Below, piece after piece: positions 1-7,773 of a stretch of DNA of 64,000 bases. This stretch comes from Fretibacter rubidus (GTDB lineage: Bacteria > Pseudomonadota > Alphaproteobacteria > Caulobacterales > Maricaulaceae): the NCBI RefSeq assembly GCF_041429785.1, contig NZ_CP163423.1:558001-622000 (forward strand), given 5' to 3'. How positions within the stretch are numbered: position 1 is the first letter of the stretch; each line of letters opens with the position of its first letter. Under the pieces are notes generated by a model. The model saw only the letters and a list, made by a program, of their open reading frames with translations. It was not told where the DNA came from and ran no database searches. The position numbers were made by a program, and so were the translations under genes.

Positions 1-117
1 ACCCCAATCCGTAGGGTCTGCGCCCATATGGTCGCGCCACCAGTCTAAATAGGCTTTTGGGTCTTTAACCTTATAAAAGACCCCTCCCAGTCCAAGAATT
101 TTTGCGTCTTTGTTCAT
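1..117 (-). CDS. VOC (glyoxalase/bleomycin-resistance) family protein, N-terminal part
   Basis: Only the first 39 codons are inside the window; the gene runs off the left edge. The translation starts at the ATG whose complement is at 115-117 and contains the stretch ILGLGGVFYKVKDPKAYLDW, which matches the opening beta strand and helix of VOC-fold proteins, where a small beta-alpha-beta-beta-beta unit binds a metal and a small substrate. No metal ligand can be judged from this fragment. A purine-rich AAAGGGG lies a few bases before the ATG. The substrate is unknown. The family call rests on a short piece and could change with the full sequence. Confidence 0.65.
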   Translation of the reverse strand, partial: MNKDAKILGLGGVFYKVKDPKAYLDWWRDHMGADPTDWG

Positions 118-268
118 GGTGTCCCCTTTATAAGGAAAGCTTAGTCTGTATTTTGTCATAATTCCACCCCATCGCGTCTTTGCATTCTGGCCAAGACAGG
201 GTATAGCGGCCAAAATTATGGTGATGTGGTCTGCTATCCAGTCTACATCCGATTTTAACGAGGTTACT

Positions 269-400
269 ATGTTATCCGTCATCCAAGCTGGTATCAGCAT
301 CTTTGGTTTGTTTCATATGGATCCCGCTTTGTTTGCGTTTCTTTTGGTGACTATCACCTTTGGGGCTTTGAACATTTTGGAATTTAAACGCTTTGACTAA
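269..400 (+). CDS. small membrane protein, unknown function
   Basis: A 43-residue protein beginning MLSVIQAG. It has one clear hydrophobic segment (about residues 17-35) and ends in the charged tail EFKRFD, as in a single-pass inner membrane peptide. I prefer the ATG at 269 over an in-frame start at 218 because an AACGAGG ribosome binding site lies just upstream, and the extra 17 residues are polar and unlike the rest. It is the only gene between the VOC gene and the antiporter. No family is recognised. Confidence 0.5.
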   Translation: MLSVIQAGISIFGLFHMDPALFAFLLVTITFGALNILEFKRFD

Positions 401-443
401 TTCGCATCTTGCGAATGTAGTTTAAGCTTCAAGGACGACTGGC

Positions 444-1418
444 ATGGGCCTATTGCCTAGTTTTGCGCTGTTGATTGTCGGCATTATTGTGCTGATTGTT
501 GCGGGTGATTTGCTCGTTCGCGGGGCGGCTGCGCTTGCGCGTCATTGGGGCATACCGGCCCTTATCGTGGGCCTCACGATTGTTGCCTTTGGTACATCTG
601 CGCCCGAACTTGTTGTCTCTATTCAAGCGGTCATGGTCGGTGCTGGCGAGTTGGCCTCTGGTAATGTTGTTGGCTCTAATATTGCTAATGTGTTGTTGGC
701 GCTGGGACTTCCTGCGATATTAATGGCTGTGCCCACGAATATGCCGGGTGTTGGGCGTAATGCACTTATTGCAATGTTTGCAACACTGCTATTTATTTTG
801 CTCGCGTGGCTTGGTAATCCGCTGACCGTCTGGCAGGGCGCTATCTTGTTTGGCGGTATTGTGATTTATCTTGTTTATATGGCCCGTTTGGCCAAACAGG
901 GTGCAGAAGATCCTATCTTGGCCGAAATGACCGAAATTGACGAAGGCGAGCTTGGGCTGCCGACAAATGTTCTCTACTCAGGGATTTTTGTGGTTATTGG
1001 CCTGATCGGTTTGGCATTTGGTGGTCACCTGATTGTTGAAAATGCCGTGAATATTGCTGGAACGCTGGGCGTGAGTGAGACGATTATCGGTCTGACAATT
1101 GTCGCTATTGGCACGTCGCTCCCCGAAGTGGCGACGGTTATTGTCGCGGCTTATCGGGGTCATTCCGAAGTCGCCATCGGCAATGTGCTGGGCTCCAATA
1201 TTTTCAATCTATTTGCCGTGATGGGGGCCGCATCGCTAGCGGGGCCTGTGGCGATTAACCCGACGCTGTTTGTCTTTGACTTCTGGGTCATGCTTGCGAC
1301 GATGGTTGTGCTGCTTGTCTTTGTGATGCGCCGTATACCGATTGGGCGCTTGGCTGGTATTGCCTTTATGGTGGCCTATGCTCTGTATCTTGCGGCGCTA
1401 GTTGCGGGCGCAATGTAG
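444..1418 (+). CDS. calcium/sodium antiporter, CaCA family (YrbG-like)
   Basis: The 324-residue protein is almost entirely hydrophobic and has the inverted two-repeat design of Ca2+/cation antiporters. Repeat one has GTSAPEL (residues 50-56) and GNVVGSN (73-79). Repeat two has GTSLPE (223-228) and GNVLGSN (246-252). These alpha-repeat motifs carry the acidic residues that bind the exchanged cation. A short acidic loop (about 155-170) separates the halves. Length and motif spacing fit the bacterial YrbG group, which is expected to exchange cytoplasmic Ca2+ for Na+ or H+ in the inner membrane. The exact ion pair cannot be read from sequence. The next gene starts 5 bases after its stop, so the two may be co-transcribed. 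Confidence 0.93.
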   Translation: MGLLPSFALLIVGIIVLIVAGDLLVRGAAALARHWGIPALIVGLTIVAFGTSAPELVVSIQAVMVGAGELASGNVVGSNIANVLLALGLPAILMAVPTNMPGVGRNALIAMFATLLFILLAWLGNPLTVWQGAILFGGIVIYLVYMARLAKQGAEDPILAEMTEIDEGELGLPTNVLYSGIFVVIGLIGLAFGGHLIVENAVNIAGTLGVSETIIGLTIVAIGTSLPEVATVIVAAYRGHSEVAIGNVLGSNIFNLFAVMGAASLAGPVAINPTLFVFDFWVMLATMVVLLVFVMRRIPIGRLAGIAFMVAYALYLAALVAGAM

Positions 1419-1423
1419 CGCTC

Positions 1424-1816
1424 ATGACGTCCAGGTCCACATCTGCGCCGTTGTTTGAAATTGAAAAAGATTTCCAATTTGAAGCTGCCCATTATTTCGG
1501 TCACTCCGATGCCAATGATTTATTCAAACAAGTCCACGGTCATAGCTTTCGCGGGACAGTGACCATCATTGGCGACCCCCAAGATGACAAAGGCTGGATT
1601 CGCGACCTTTGGAAAATTGAACAAATTGTCAAAGAAGCCGTGGCCCCGCTGGACCATGCGCTGCTCAACGACGTCGAAGGTCTATCCGCGCCAGCGCTAG
1701 AGCAAATCGCGCAGTGGATTTTTGACCGTCTTGCGCCGCGTTTGCCTGGCCTGTCATGTGTTGAGGTGGGACGCCCGAGTTGCGGTGAGCGCGCGCGTTA
1801 CCGGGCCGCTTCATGA
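1424..1816 (+). CDS. 6-pyruvoyl-tetrahydropterin synthase/QueD-family protein with altered active site
   Basis: The 130-residue protein has the T-fold pattern of PTPS/QueD. The zinc ligands are present as H23 (in FEAAH) and H38 and H40 (in HGH), and the Asp-His pair is D77-H78. The catalytic Cys that lies four residues before HGH in QueD is replaced by F34, and the usual C-terminal catalytic Glu position appears to be R117. The gene overlaps the following pteridine-reductase-like gene by four bases (ATGA), which itself overlaps folB. Seen together, this suggests a role in pterin or folate chemistry rather than queuosine synthesis. Automated annotation would probably call it QueD; I regard that name as unsafe. 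Confidence 0.85.
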   Translation: MTSRSTSAPLFEIEKDFQFEAAHYFGHSDANDLFKQVHGHSFRGTVTIIGDPQDDKGWIRDLWKIEQIVKEAVAPLDHALLNDVEGLSAPALEQIAQWIFDRLAPRLPGLSCVEVGRPSCGERARYRAAS

Positions 1817-2595
1817 GCGTTCACGCCGTTTTAATTACGGGCGCAGGGGCACGCGTCGGCAAAACCTTAGCCAGAGGCCTCGCGAGTGATGGTCATGCGG
1901 TGGCCGTGCATTATAACCGCTCCAGCGACGGCGCAGAGGCCTTGGTGCAAGAGATTAAAGACGCGGGCGGGCAGGCGGCAGTCGTACAAGCCAATTTATT
2001 TGTGCCCCAAGACTTAGACACGTTAGTTGACCGTGCAGCAGAGGCGTTGGGGCGTCCGCTAACGGGTCTGATTAATAACGCGTCTACATTCGCTGATGAT
2101 AGCGTGCGCGACATGACCCGCGCCAACTATGATTATCATATGGATATCAATTTGCGTGCGCCGCTATTGCTATCAGGGCAGCTTGCCCAGCAAATGGTGG
2201 ATGGGGCAGACGGCTTTATCATTAATATGATTGACCAACGCGTCCTGAAACCTAATCCCACATTCTTTAGCTACAGCGTGGCTAAATCGGCTTTGCATTT
2301 TGCGACCAAAACGCTGGCCCAAGATTTGGCTCCGCATATTCGCGTCAATGCTGTTGGACCAGGGCCGTCACTCGCCTCTGTCCATCAAAACGAAGCGGTA
2401 TTTCGGGCCGAAGTTGCGGCGACATTATTACAGCGCGGCTCTCCGCCCGAAGACTTACTGGCAGCGGTGCGTTACCTTATTTCTGCGCGCGCAGTGACGG
2501 GGCAGATGATTGCTGTGGACGGGGGGCAGCACCTGACATGGCAAACGCCTGATTTGATGGTCGGTGAAAAGGATATGGGGGATGGCAATGATTAA
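1813..2595 (+). CDS. SDR oxidoreductase, pteridine reductase/FolM-like
   Basis: This is a 260-residue Rossmann-fold short-chain dehydrogenase with the cofactor motif TGAGARVG (residues 9-16), NNAS (88-91) and YSVAK giving Y154 and K158. The place of the usual catalytic Ser is taken by Asp: D141 in NMIDQR lies 13 residues before Y154, the spacing and residue known for the pteridine reductase PTR1. HYNRS after the second strand fits an NADPH-preferring enzyme. It probably reduces a dihydropterin such as dihydromonapterin or dihydrofolate. Position between a PTPS-like gene and folB, with overlapping ends on both sides, supports this. The exact substrate is inferred. Confidence 0.85.
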   Translation: MSVHAVLITGAGARVGKTLARGLASDGHAVAVHYNRSSDGAEALVQEIKDAGGQAAVVQANLFVPQDLDTLVDRAAEALGRPLTGLINNASTFADDSVRDMTRANYDYHMDINLRAPLLLSGQLAQQMVDGADGFIINMIDQRVLKPNPTFFSYSVAKSALHFATKTLAQDLAPHIRVNAVGPGPSLASVHQNEAVFRAEVAATLLQRGSPPEDLLAAVRYLISARAVTGQMIAVDGGQHLTWQTPDLMVGEKDMGDGND

Positions 2596-2986
2596 GCGGC
2601 TTAAAGGCGGGCGAATGAAAATGCGCCAACCCTCTATGCGTATCTTCGTCGAAGGTCTGCTGATACAGGCTTCTATTGGTGTGCATCCGCATGAGCATGA
2701 AAGCACACAGCCGATTATCATCGATATTGAGCTCGACATGGGCCCTATGGCTGCGCCAACGCTGGACCGTTTACACGAGACACTTGATTACGGTGTGGTC
2801 GCGCAAAAGGCCGAGGACATCGCGCTAGAAGCCCATGTGCAATTGGTCGAAACCTTGGCCGAACGCATCGCAAGCTGGGCGCTTGAGACCGACAAACGTG
2901 TGCAAGCGGCGCGTGTTAAAATTTCTAAACCACAAGCCCTTTTAAAAGCCGAAGCCGCAGGCGTCGAGATTGTGCGTTACCGTTAG
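2588..2986 (+). CDS. folB: dihydroneopterin aldolase (FolB)
   Basis: With the start at 2588 the protein has 132 residues. It shows the FolB pattern: an early beta strand with VHPHEHEST, ETLDYGVVAQ in the middle and KISKPQALLKAE near the end, where the Lys of the SKP segment (K114) matches the catalytic Lys. FolB cleaves 7,8-dihydroneopterin to 6-hydroxymethyl-dihydropterin in folate synthesis. Starts at 2564 and 2582 are also in frame. I chose 2588 because a GGGGG run precedes it and it overlaps the previous stop by eight bases, as expected for translational coupling. A later Met before MRIFVEG is also possible. Confidence 0.88.
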   Translation: MIKRLKGGRMKMRQPSMRIFVEGLLIQASIGVHPHEHESTQPIIIDIELDMGPMAAPTLDRLHETLDYGVVAQKAEDIALEAHVQLVETLAERIASWALETDKRVQAARVKISKPQALLKAEAAGVEIVRYR

Positions 2987-3080
2987 AGTTTTGTGCCTGT
3001 TTCTTAAAAGAGTGTTGCGCGCGGTTTAATCAGTTTTTTATCATCTTCCTTTACACACCTTCTAAAAGATAAATGGGTGT

Positions 3081-5393
3081 GTGATGACAGATATTAGCGT
3101 GACGCTGGGGTCTAAGGACCGGCAAAAGCAATCGGCTCTGGCCATGATTTCAGTATTTACGCTGGCAATCTTACTGAGCGCCGTATTGCTGTTTTCTGTG
3201 CAACCGATGTTCACCAAGCTGGTTTTGCCGCTCCTAGGTGGGTCGTCCAATGTTTGGAATACCGCCATGGTATTCTTTCAGGCGGTGTTACTGCTGGGTT
3301 ATATCTATGCGCATGTTATTACCAAATATCTGCCGCTAAAGGCGCAGATTATCATACATATGGCGGTGTTGGGGCTGGGCTGTTTCTTTCTGCCGTTATC
3401 CATTGCCCAAGGTTGGACCCCGCCTGACGGGGGCGCACAGTCGCTTTGGTTAATCGGTCTGTTTGGGATATCCGTAGGCGCACCATTTTTTGCCATTTCC
3501 GCCAATGCACCGCTTTTGCAACGGTGGTTTAGCCGCGTCGATCATAAAGATGCCCAAGACCCCTATTTCCTCTATGCCGCCAGCAATGCGGGCAGCTTAC
3601 TCTCGTTACTCCTCTATCCGATTGTCTTTGAACCCGCCTTGCGCGTGGGCGAACAAACGGCCCTCTGGGCGGTGGGATACGGACTTTTGATGGTCATTAT
3701 TGTGGGGGCGGGCATCACGGCCTTTCGTAACCAAGCGACAGTGACCTCACAAACCACAGAGCAAGAAACAAGCCGTGGTGTGGTGACAATTAATCGACGC
3801 CTATTCTGGATATTCTTGGCCTTTATACCGTCCAGCCTGATGCTCGGCGTGACCAGCCATATGACCAATAACATTGCTTCGACCCCGTTTTTGTGGGTCA
3901 TGCCCTTGGCGCTTTATTTGCTCACCTTTGTGATCGCCTTTGCCAAAAACCCGCCGATTGGGTCAAAGCATTTGGGATATGTTGCCGCATTCGCGATTAT
4001 GGCGTCTTTATTTTTCGGGTTTTATTATAAAGCCAATGTGTTGCTCTCTATCGGGGTCAGCCTCTCCGCCTATTTCATTATCTCACTGGCTTGTCATTCA
4101 CGCCTTGTAGAGGATCGCCCCAATACCTCACATCTAACCGAGTTCTATATCTGGATGTCTGTCGGCGGTGTTTTGGGCGGCATGTTTAACGCGCTACTGG
4201 CGCCTGTCGTATTTAACGGGATTTATGAATATCTCATCGTTTTAATCTTGTCCTATTTAGTCGTGCTGCGTGTTTCTAAAATCGAGTCTGTTTCCTTCTC
4301 GCTTAAAGGCAAATTACTCGCGCTTACTTTGGGGACGGCTGTTATTGCATTGGTTTTAACGGTAATAGGCCAGCCTGCCAAAGTCGCTATCATCGCGGCG
4401 GGGTGCGCCTTTTTCTTTGGTCTGCGGATGCTCACTCAAGCCTCGCCCCGTGTGTTGGTCATGGATATATCGCTCGTCTTTGGCTTGGCTCTGCTGTTGC
4501 CAGGTCTGGCGTTGCCAAAGCTATTCCAAGACCGCTCTTTCTTTAGTCTGTTAACGGTCAAGGCCGAGGCGTCCGAGTACGGTACCGTGCATAAATTTAT
4601 CCACGGCGACACGGTGCATAATTATCAATTACAAGACGACGGCCTGTCCACCGTGCCGCTGGCTTATTACGCGGCGGATAATAGCTTTGATATCGGTATG
4701 CAATTTGCGCGGAGTTTAACCCCGCAGGGTGATTTATCGGTTGCCATGATTGGGCTGGGCGCTGGGGCAATGGCCTGTTACGAGCGTCCAACGGATAATT
4801 GGACATATTACGAAATTGACCAAGCCGTTGTCGATATGGCGCGTAACCCAAAATATTTTAGTTATATTCAAGATTGCTCTTATGGCTCTGATATTGTCAC
4901 GGGGGATGCCCGTTTAAAAATCGGAGACCTTGCGCCCAAATCCCAAGATTACATTGTCGTGGATGCGTTTTCGTCTAATTCAATTCCAGCGCATTTGGTG
5001 ACACGCGAAGCCTTCGCACTCTACCGCTCTCGGTTAAAAGACACGGGTGTTGTGTTCTTTCATACATCTAACCGTATGCTGGATGTCGACAGCCTCGTCA
5101 TCCGTTTGGCCGAAGACGCAGGCCTAAGCGCGCGGCACTTTTTCAAAAATGATTTTGACGGTGAACCCTATCAGGATTTTCAATCAACAAGTTCTGCCGT
5201 GATGATTGGCACAGAGGCGCAGATGTCCGCGCTTAGTAACTTTGATGCCCGCTGGACGGTCATGACGCCAAGCGAAGACGTCGCTTTATGGTCCGATGAT
5301 TATTCCAATGTCGTTGCCACCATGCGCGCGAAAAGCCGCTTAAAGGCTGAAAAAGCTGCGAGGGAAGCTGCCGTCACGGCCACGCAAAAATAG
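3081..5393 (+). CDS. membrane-fused spermidine-synthase-like protein
   Basis: The 770-residue protein has two parts. Residues 1 to about 500 form many hydrophobic helices, with the opening stretch VLLFSVQPMFTKLVLPLLGG seen in fused transporter/spermidine-synthase-like proteins. The C-terminal 250 residues are a soluble SAM-dependent Rossmann domain: GLGAGAM at about 557-563, YYEID at about 574 and VVDAF at about 631. These match the aminopropyltransferase fold, but polyamine synthesis has not been shown for this fused group and the true substrate is unknown. The start is either the GTG at 3081 or the ATG one codon later. It appears to be transcribed alone, after a 94-base gap with T-rich sequence. 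Confidence 0.85.
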   Translation: MMTDISVTLGSKDRQKQSALAMISVFTLAILLSAVLLFSVQPMFTKLVLPLLGGSSNVWNTAMVFFQAVLLLGYIYAHVITKYLPLKAQIIIHMAVLGLGCFFLPLSIAQGWTPPDGGAQSLWLIGLFGISVGAPFFAISANAPLLQRWFSRVDHKDAQDPYFLYAASNAGSLLSLLLYPIVFEPALRVGEQTALWAVGYGLLMVIIVGAGITAFRNQATVTSQTTEQETSRGVVTINRRLFWIFLAFIPSSLMLGVTSHMTNNIASTPFLWVMPLALYLLTFVIAFAKNPPIGSKHLGYVAAFAIMASLFFGFYYKANVLLSIGVSLSAYFIISLACHSRLVEDRPNTSHLTEFYIWMSVGGVLGGMFNALLAPVVFNGIYEYLIVLILSYLVVLRVSKIESVSFSLKGKLLALTLGTAVIALVLTVIGQPAKVAIIAAGCAFFFGLRMLTQASPRVLVMDISLVFGLALLLPGLALPKLFQDRSFFSLLTVKAEASEYGTVHKFIHGDTVHNYQLQDDGLSTVPLAYYAADNSFDIGMQFARSLTPQGDLSVAMIGLGAGAMACYERPTDNWTYYEIDQAVVDMARNPKYFSYIQDCSYGSDIVTGDARLKIGDLAPKSQDYIVVDAFSSNSIPAHLVTREAFALYRSRLKDTGVVFFHTSNRMLDVDSLVIRLAEDAGLSARHFFKNDFDGEPYQDFQSTSSAVMIGTEAQMSALSNFDARWTVMTPSEDVALWSDDYSNVVATMRAKSRLKAEKAAREAAVTATQK

Positions 5394-5431
5394 GGATTGC
5401 GAGGCTCATAACCGCAGTTTAGTCTCTATGA

Positions 5432-5800
5432 ATGAGCTTTAAAAATTCAAATAATGTGCTGGGCGATCCGCTTGTCCCGTGTAGTTTTGACCCGCTAACA
5501 GGATATTACCGTGACGGCTGTTGCGAAACGGGTCCAACGGATGCAGGGCGGCATATTGTTTGCGCTGTTATGACGGACGCCTTTTTGAAATTCTCCCAAG
5601 CGGTTGGCAATGACCTGTCCACGCCGCGACCTGAATACCGCTTTGCGGGACTAAATCCTGGCGACCGCTGGTGTCTATGCCTTGACCGTTGGCGCCAAGC
5701 CCACGCAGCAGGGGCTGCGCCCAATGTGGTACTAGAGTCTACTCACGAAATTGCATTGGAACGTGTGCCGCTAGAGACGCTGCGCGAGTTTGCGGTTTAA
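5432..5800 (+). CDS. DUF2237 family protein
   Basis: A 122-residue cytoplasmic protein with the features I associate with DUF2237: NVLG near the start, CSFDPLTGYYRDGCC, DAGRHIVCAVMT, FAGLNPGDRWCLCLDRW and a short C-terminal helix. The conserved cysteines (two in GCC, one in HIVC, two in WCLC) and the GDRWCLC turn are intact. The biochemical role is unknown. It follows the membrane-fused synthase by 38 bases, with a sequence rich in A and T before the ATG. A minus-strand reading frame overlapping its end is not credible as a gene. Confidence 0.85.
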   Translation: MSFKNSNNVLGDPLVPCSFDPLTGYYRDGCCETGPTDAGRHIVCAVMTDAFLKFSQAVGNDLSTPRPEYRFAGLNPGDRWCLCLDRWRQAHAAGAAPNVVLESTHEIALERVPLETLREFAV

Positions 5801-6052
5801 CGTCTTTGGCCCGCCGCGTTAGCAGCAGGCCAATGACACGCCCCGTGTCGGGGATAAGCGATACGTGTTTGCCTTGGCCTCTGTTATTCATGAGGAGAGC
5901 CATTGGCCTATGCGCCCCGTGCATATCATCACATCGCGTTCCCAATCACAGATTAACACAACGCGCACGGTTAAATCTGTGACTCCCGTCACGGTCAGGT
6001 GAAATTACTTTAATTATTTTACGCGTAAGCAAAAATCAGGGTAACACGACTT

Positions 6053-6715
6053 ATGGCTGACGACTTTATACACTTTCCATCAACAATAAGCGGTAGCGCA
6101 ATTATACGCGAGCATATCCGTGTGCGTGATTACGGCGCTAAAGAAACGATTATCATCGAAAAAGACGACAGTGCTCAAGTCTATTTTATCCTGTCGGGCA
6201 AGGTCAAAGTGACCTCGTTTCATACCAATGGCAAGGAGGTCTGGCACGCCGCCCTGTCAGAGGGTTATACATTCGGCGAAATGGCTGCGATAAGCGGTGC
6301 CAGCCGCAGCGCGAGTGTGGTGACGCTCGCCCCGTCCCGTATCGGTATCTTACCCCAAGCGCATTTCCTAGCAGCGCTAGAGGCTGAACCAGGGCTTGCG
6401 CTCTATTTCCTCAAAGACATGGTCGCGCGGCTACAAACGACGACGCTTTATTCTAATGAACGCATCGCGCTGGATATTCCCGCGCGTATTTGCGCCGAGC
6501 TGCTCCGCCAAGCGAGTGAAAAACCAAACGCAGACGGTGGCTATCCCGTCGCACGTGACCTGACCGTCACAGCGCTGGCGGAGCGCATCAACGCGAAACG
6601 CGAAACCGTCTCGCGCCACATCTCGACGCTCATTGAGGCGGGTAGTGTGAAGAAAAAAGGACGGCAATTTATTGTGCTGGATAAAGCCGCGCTGGAGGCG
6701 AGGTCGGAGGGGTAA
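6053..6715 (+). CDS. Crp/Fnr family transcriptional regulator
   Basis: A 220-residue regulator with an N-terminal cyclic-nucleotide-binding beta roll (about residues 15-120, with GKVKVTSF and FGEMAAISG), a dimer helix, and a C-terminal winged helix-turn-helix. The recognition helix lies in LAERINAKRETVSRHISTL (about residues 180-198). There is no N-terminal cysteine cluster, so it is not an oxygen sensor of the FNR type. The bound effector is uncertain. It stands alone behind about 250 bases of non-coding DNA, which presumably hold its promoter, and converges with the YHYH gene. Confidence 0.9.
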   Translation: MADDFIHFPSTISGSAIIREHIRVRDYGAKETIIIEKDDSAQVYFILSGKVKVTSFHTNGKEVWHAALSEGYTFGEMAAISGASRSASVVTLAPSRIGILPQAHFLAALEAEPGLALYFLKDMVARLQTTTLYSNERIALDIPARICAELLRQASEKPNADGGYPVARDLTVTALAERINAKRETVSRHISTLIEAGSVKKKGRQFIVLDKAALEARSEG

Positions 6716-6760
6716 CGTCTTTGCTTGAAATAAGCCCGTCCCTCTAATGAATAACGAGTA

Positions 6761-7657
6761 TTATTGGCGGCGGGAGCGGTCGCGGCGTCCTCTCCCTTGC
6801 CCTCTGCTTCCTCTGGCTTCAGCCCCATGTCGCGCCCGATTGAAGTCAGCGCTCACAGTTCCGTAAAGGCACCGGGCTACAAAAGGGTAGCTGTCGGTGA
6901 TAAAGTAAACATAGCGCCCCTCCAAAAAGCCGCCATTACATTCATCTAATCGGTCCTCGCCGCCAGTAAATACATAATCCTCGTTATATGTCCCGTCATA
7001 GCGCCCACCGGGGCCAGATGGGCGCTCTCCTGTTTTTAAATCCCAACCTGATTGCATTTTTGCTCCAAGGTAGTGAATTTCAAATCCATCCCCCGCATAA
7101 CCGATGAGGCTATTGTGATCTGTTGCCAAACTTTCAGCGATGCCGTGATAGTGATACAGCCCGCCCCGACCAACATGCGCATTATTAAAGTCTAAGCCTA
7201 ACTTTCCTGGTGCCCCGTGAATGTCCAGACTCCAATTGCGGTCTCCATTCGGACTGTGGCCACGCCGCGCATCGGCATCCCAAAAACCTGCTGTATTTGG
7301 GCGGAATTGCACGCCATTTAACGCGATGCCAACAGTGCCTCGAATTGGCGTGAGGGTCTCTTGTTTTTGCGGCACTAAGGGTACGCACACATTCACATTT
7401 TGTTTTTCAATGGCGTTGGGATTACCTCGATTAGGAAACTGTCCTGTTGGGTGGTTGGGTAAGCCGTTAGCCTGAAAGCATCTTTGCGTATCCGTGATCG
7501 TCATCTGTGCTTCACTATGATGGTGATGACCTGATGTTTCATCGGCAAAGGCAATCGATACGGGAGGGACAAACAAACACGCTAAAAGTACATGTGTTAT
7601 GTTTTTGATTGTATTGACAGGCGATTGATTGTCGGGGCGTTTGTTGAACATGGGCAT
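6761..7657 (-). CDS. secreted YHYH-domain protein
   Basis: The 298-residue protein has a long basic N-terminus and a hydrophobic stretch (about residues 20-38) ending at a likely cleavage site near SIAFA/D, so it is probably exported. A His-rich patch (HHHH, residues 44-47) follows. The hallmark LYHYH is at residues 167-171, preceded by a Gly/Asn-rich segment with GVQF and WSLDIHG. The C-terminus is rich in Arg and Gly. YHYH proteins are a poorly characterised secreted family; the His clusters hint at metal binding but this is inference. An in-frame ATG two codons downstream is an equal start candidate. It converges with the Crp/Fnr gene. Confidence 0.85.
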   Translation of the reverse strand: MPMFNKRPDNQSPVNTIKNITHVLLACLFVPPVSIAFADETSGHHHHSEAQMTITDTQRCFQANGLPNHPTGQFPNRGNPNAIEKQNVNVCVPLVPQKQETLTPIRGTVGIALNGVQFRPNTAGFWDADARRGHSPNGDRNWSLDIHGAPGKLGLDFNNAHVGRGGLYHYHGIAESLATDHNSLIGYAGDGFEIHYLGAKMQSGWDLKTGERPSGPGGRYDGTYNEDYVFTGGEDRLDECNGGFLEGRYVYFITDSYPFVARCLYGTVSADFNRARHGAEARGSRGQGRGRRDRSRRQ

Positions 7658-7773
7658 GATGCTTTCTATAACGGTTACATATTGTAAACGACACAGCCGT
7701 AAAAATCCTTCGGGGAAATTTCAAAATTGCCTTAGCCCTAGCGTCACTCGCTTAGACCCCCTACCTTAAGTCT

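Noticed and set aside
5739-5945. 68-codon minus-strand frame behind the DUF2237 gene
   Set aside because: It overlaps the end of a well-supported gene, has no ribosome binding site and no family.
6053-6715. FNR-type oxygen sensor
   Set aside because: The N-terminal cysteine cluster needed for an iron-sulfur centre is absent.
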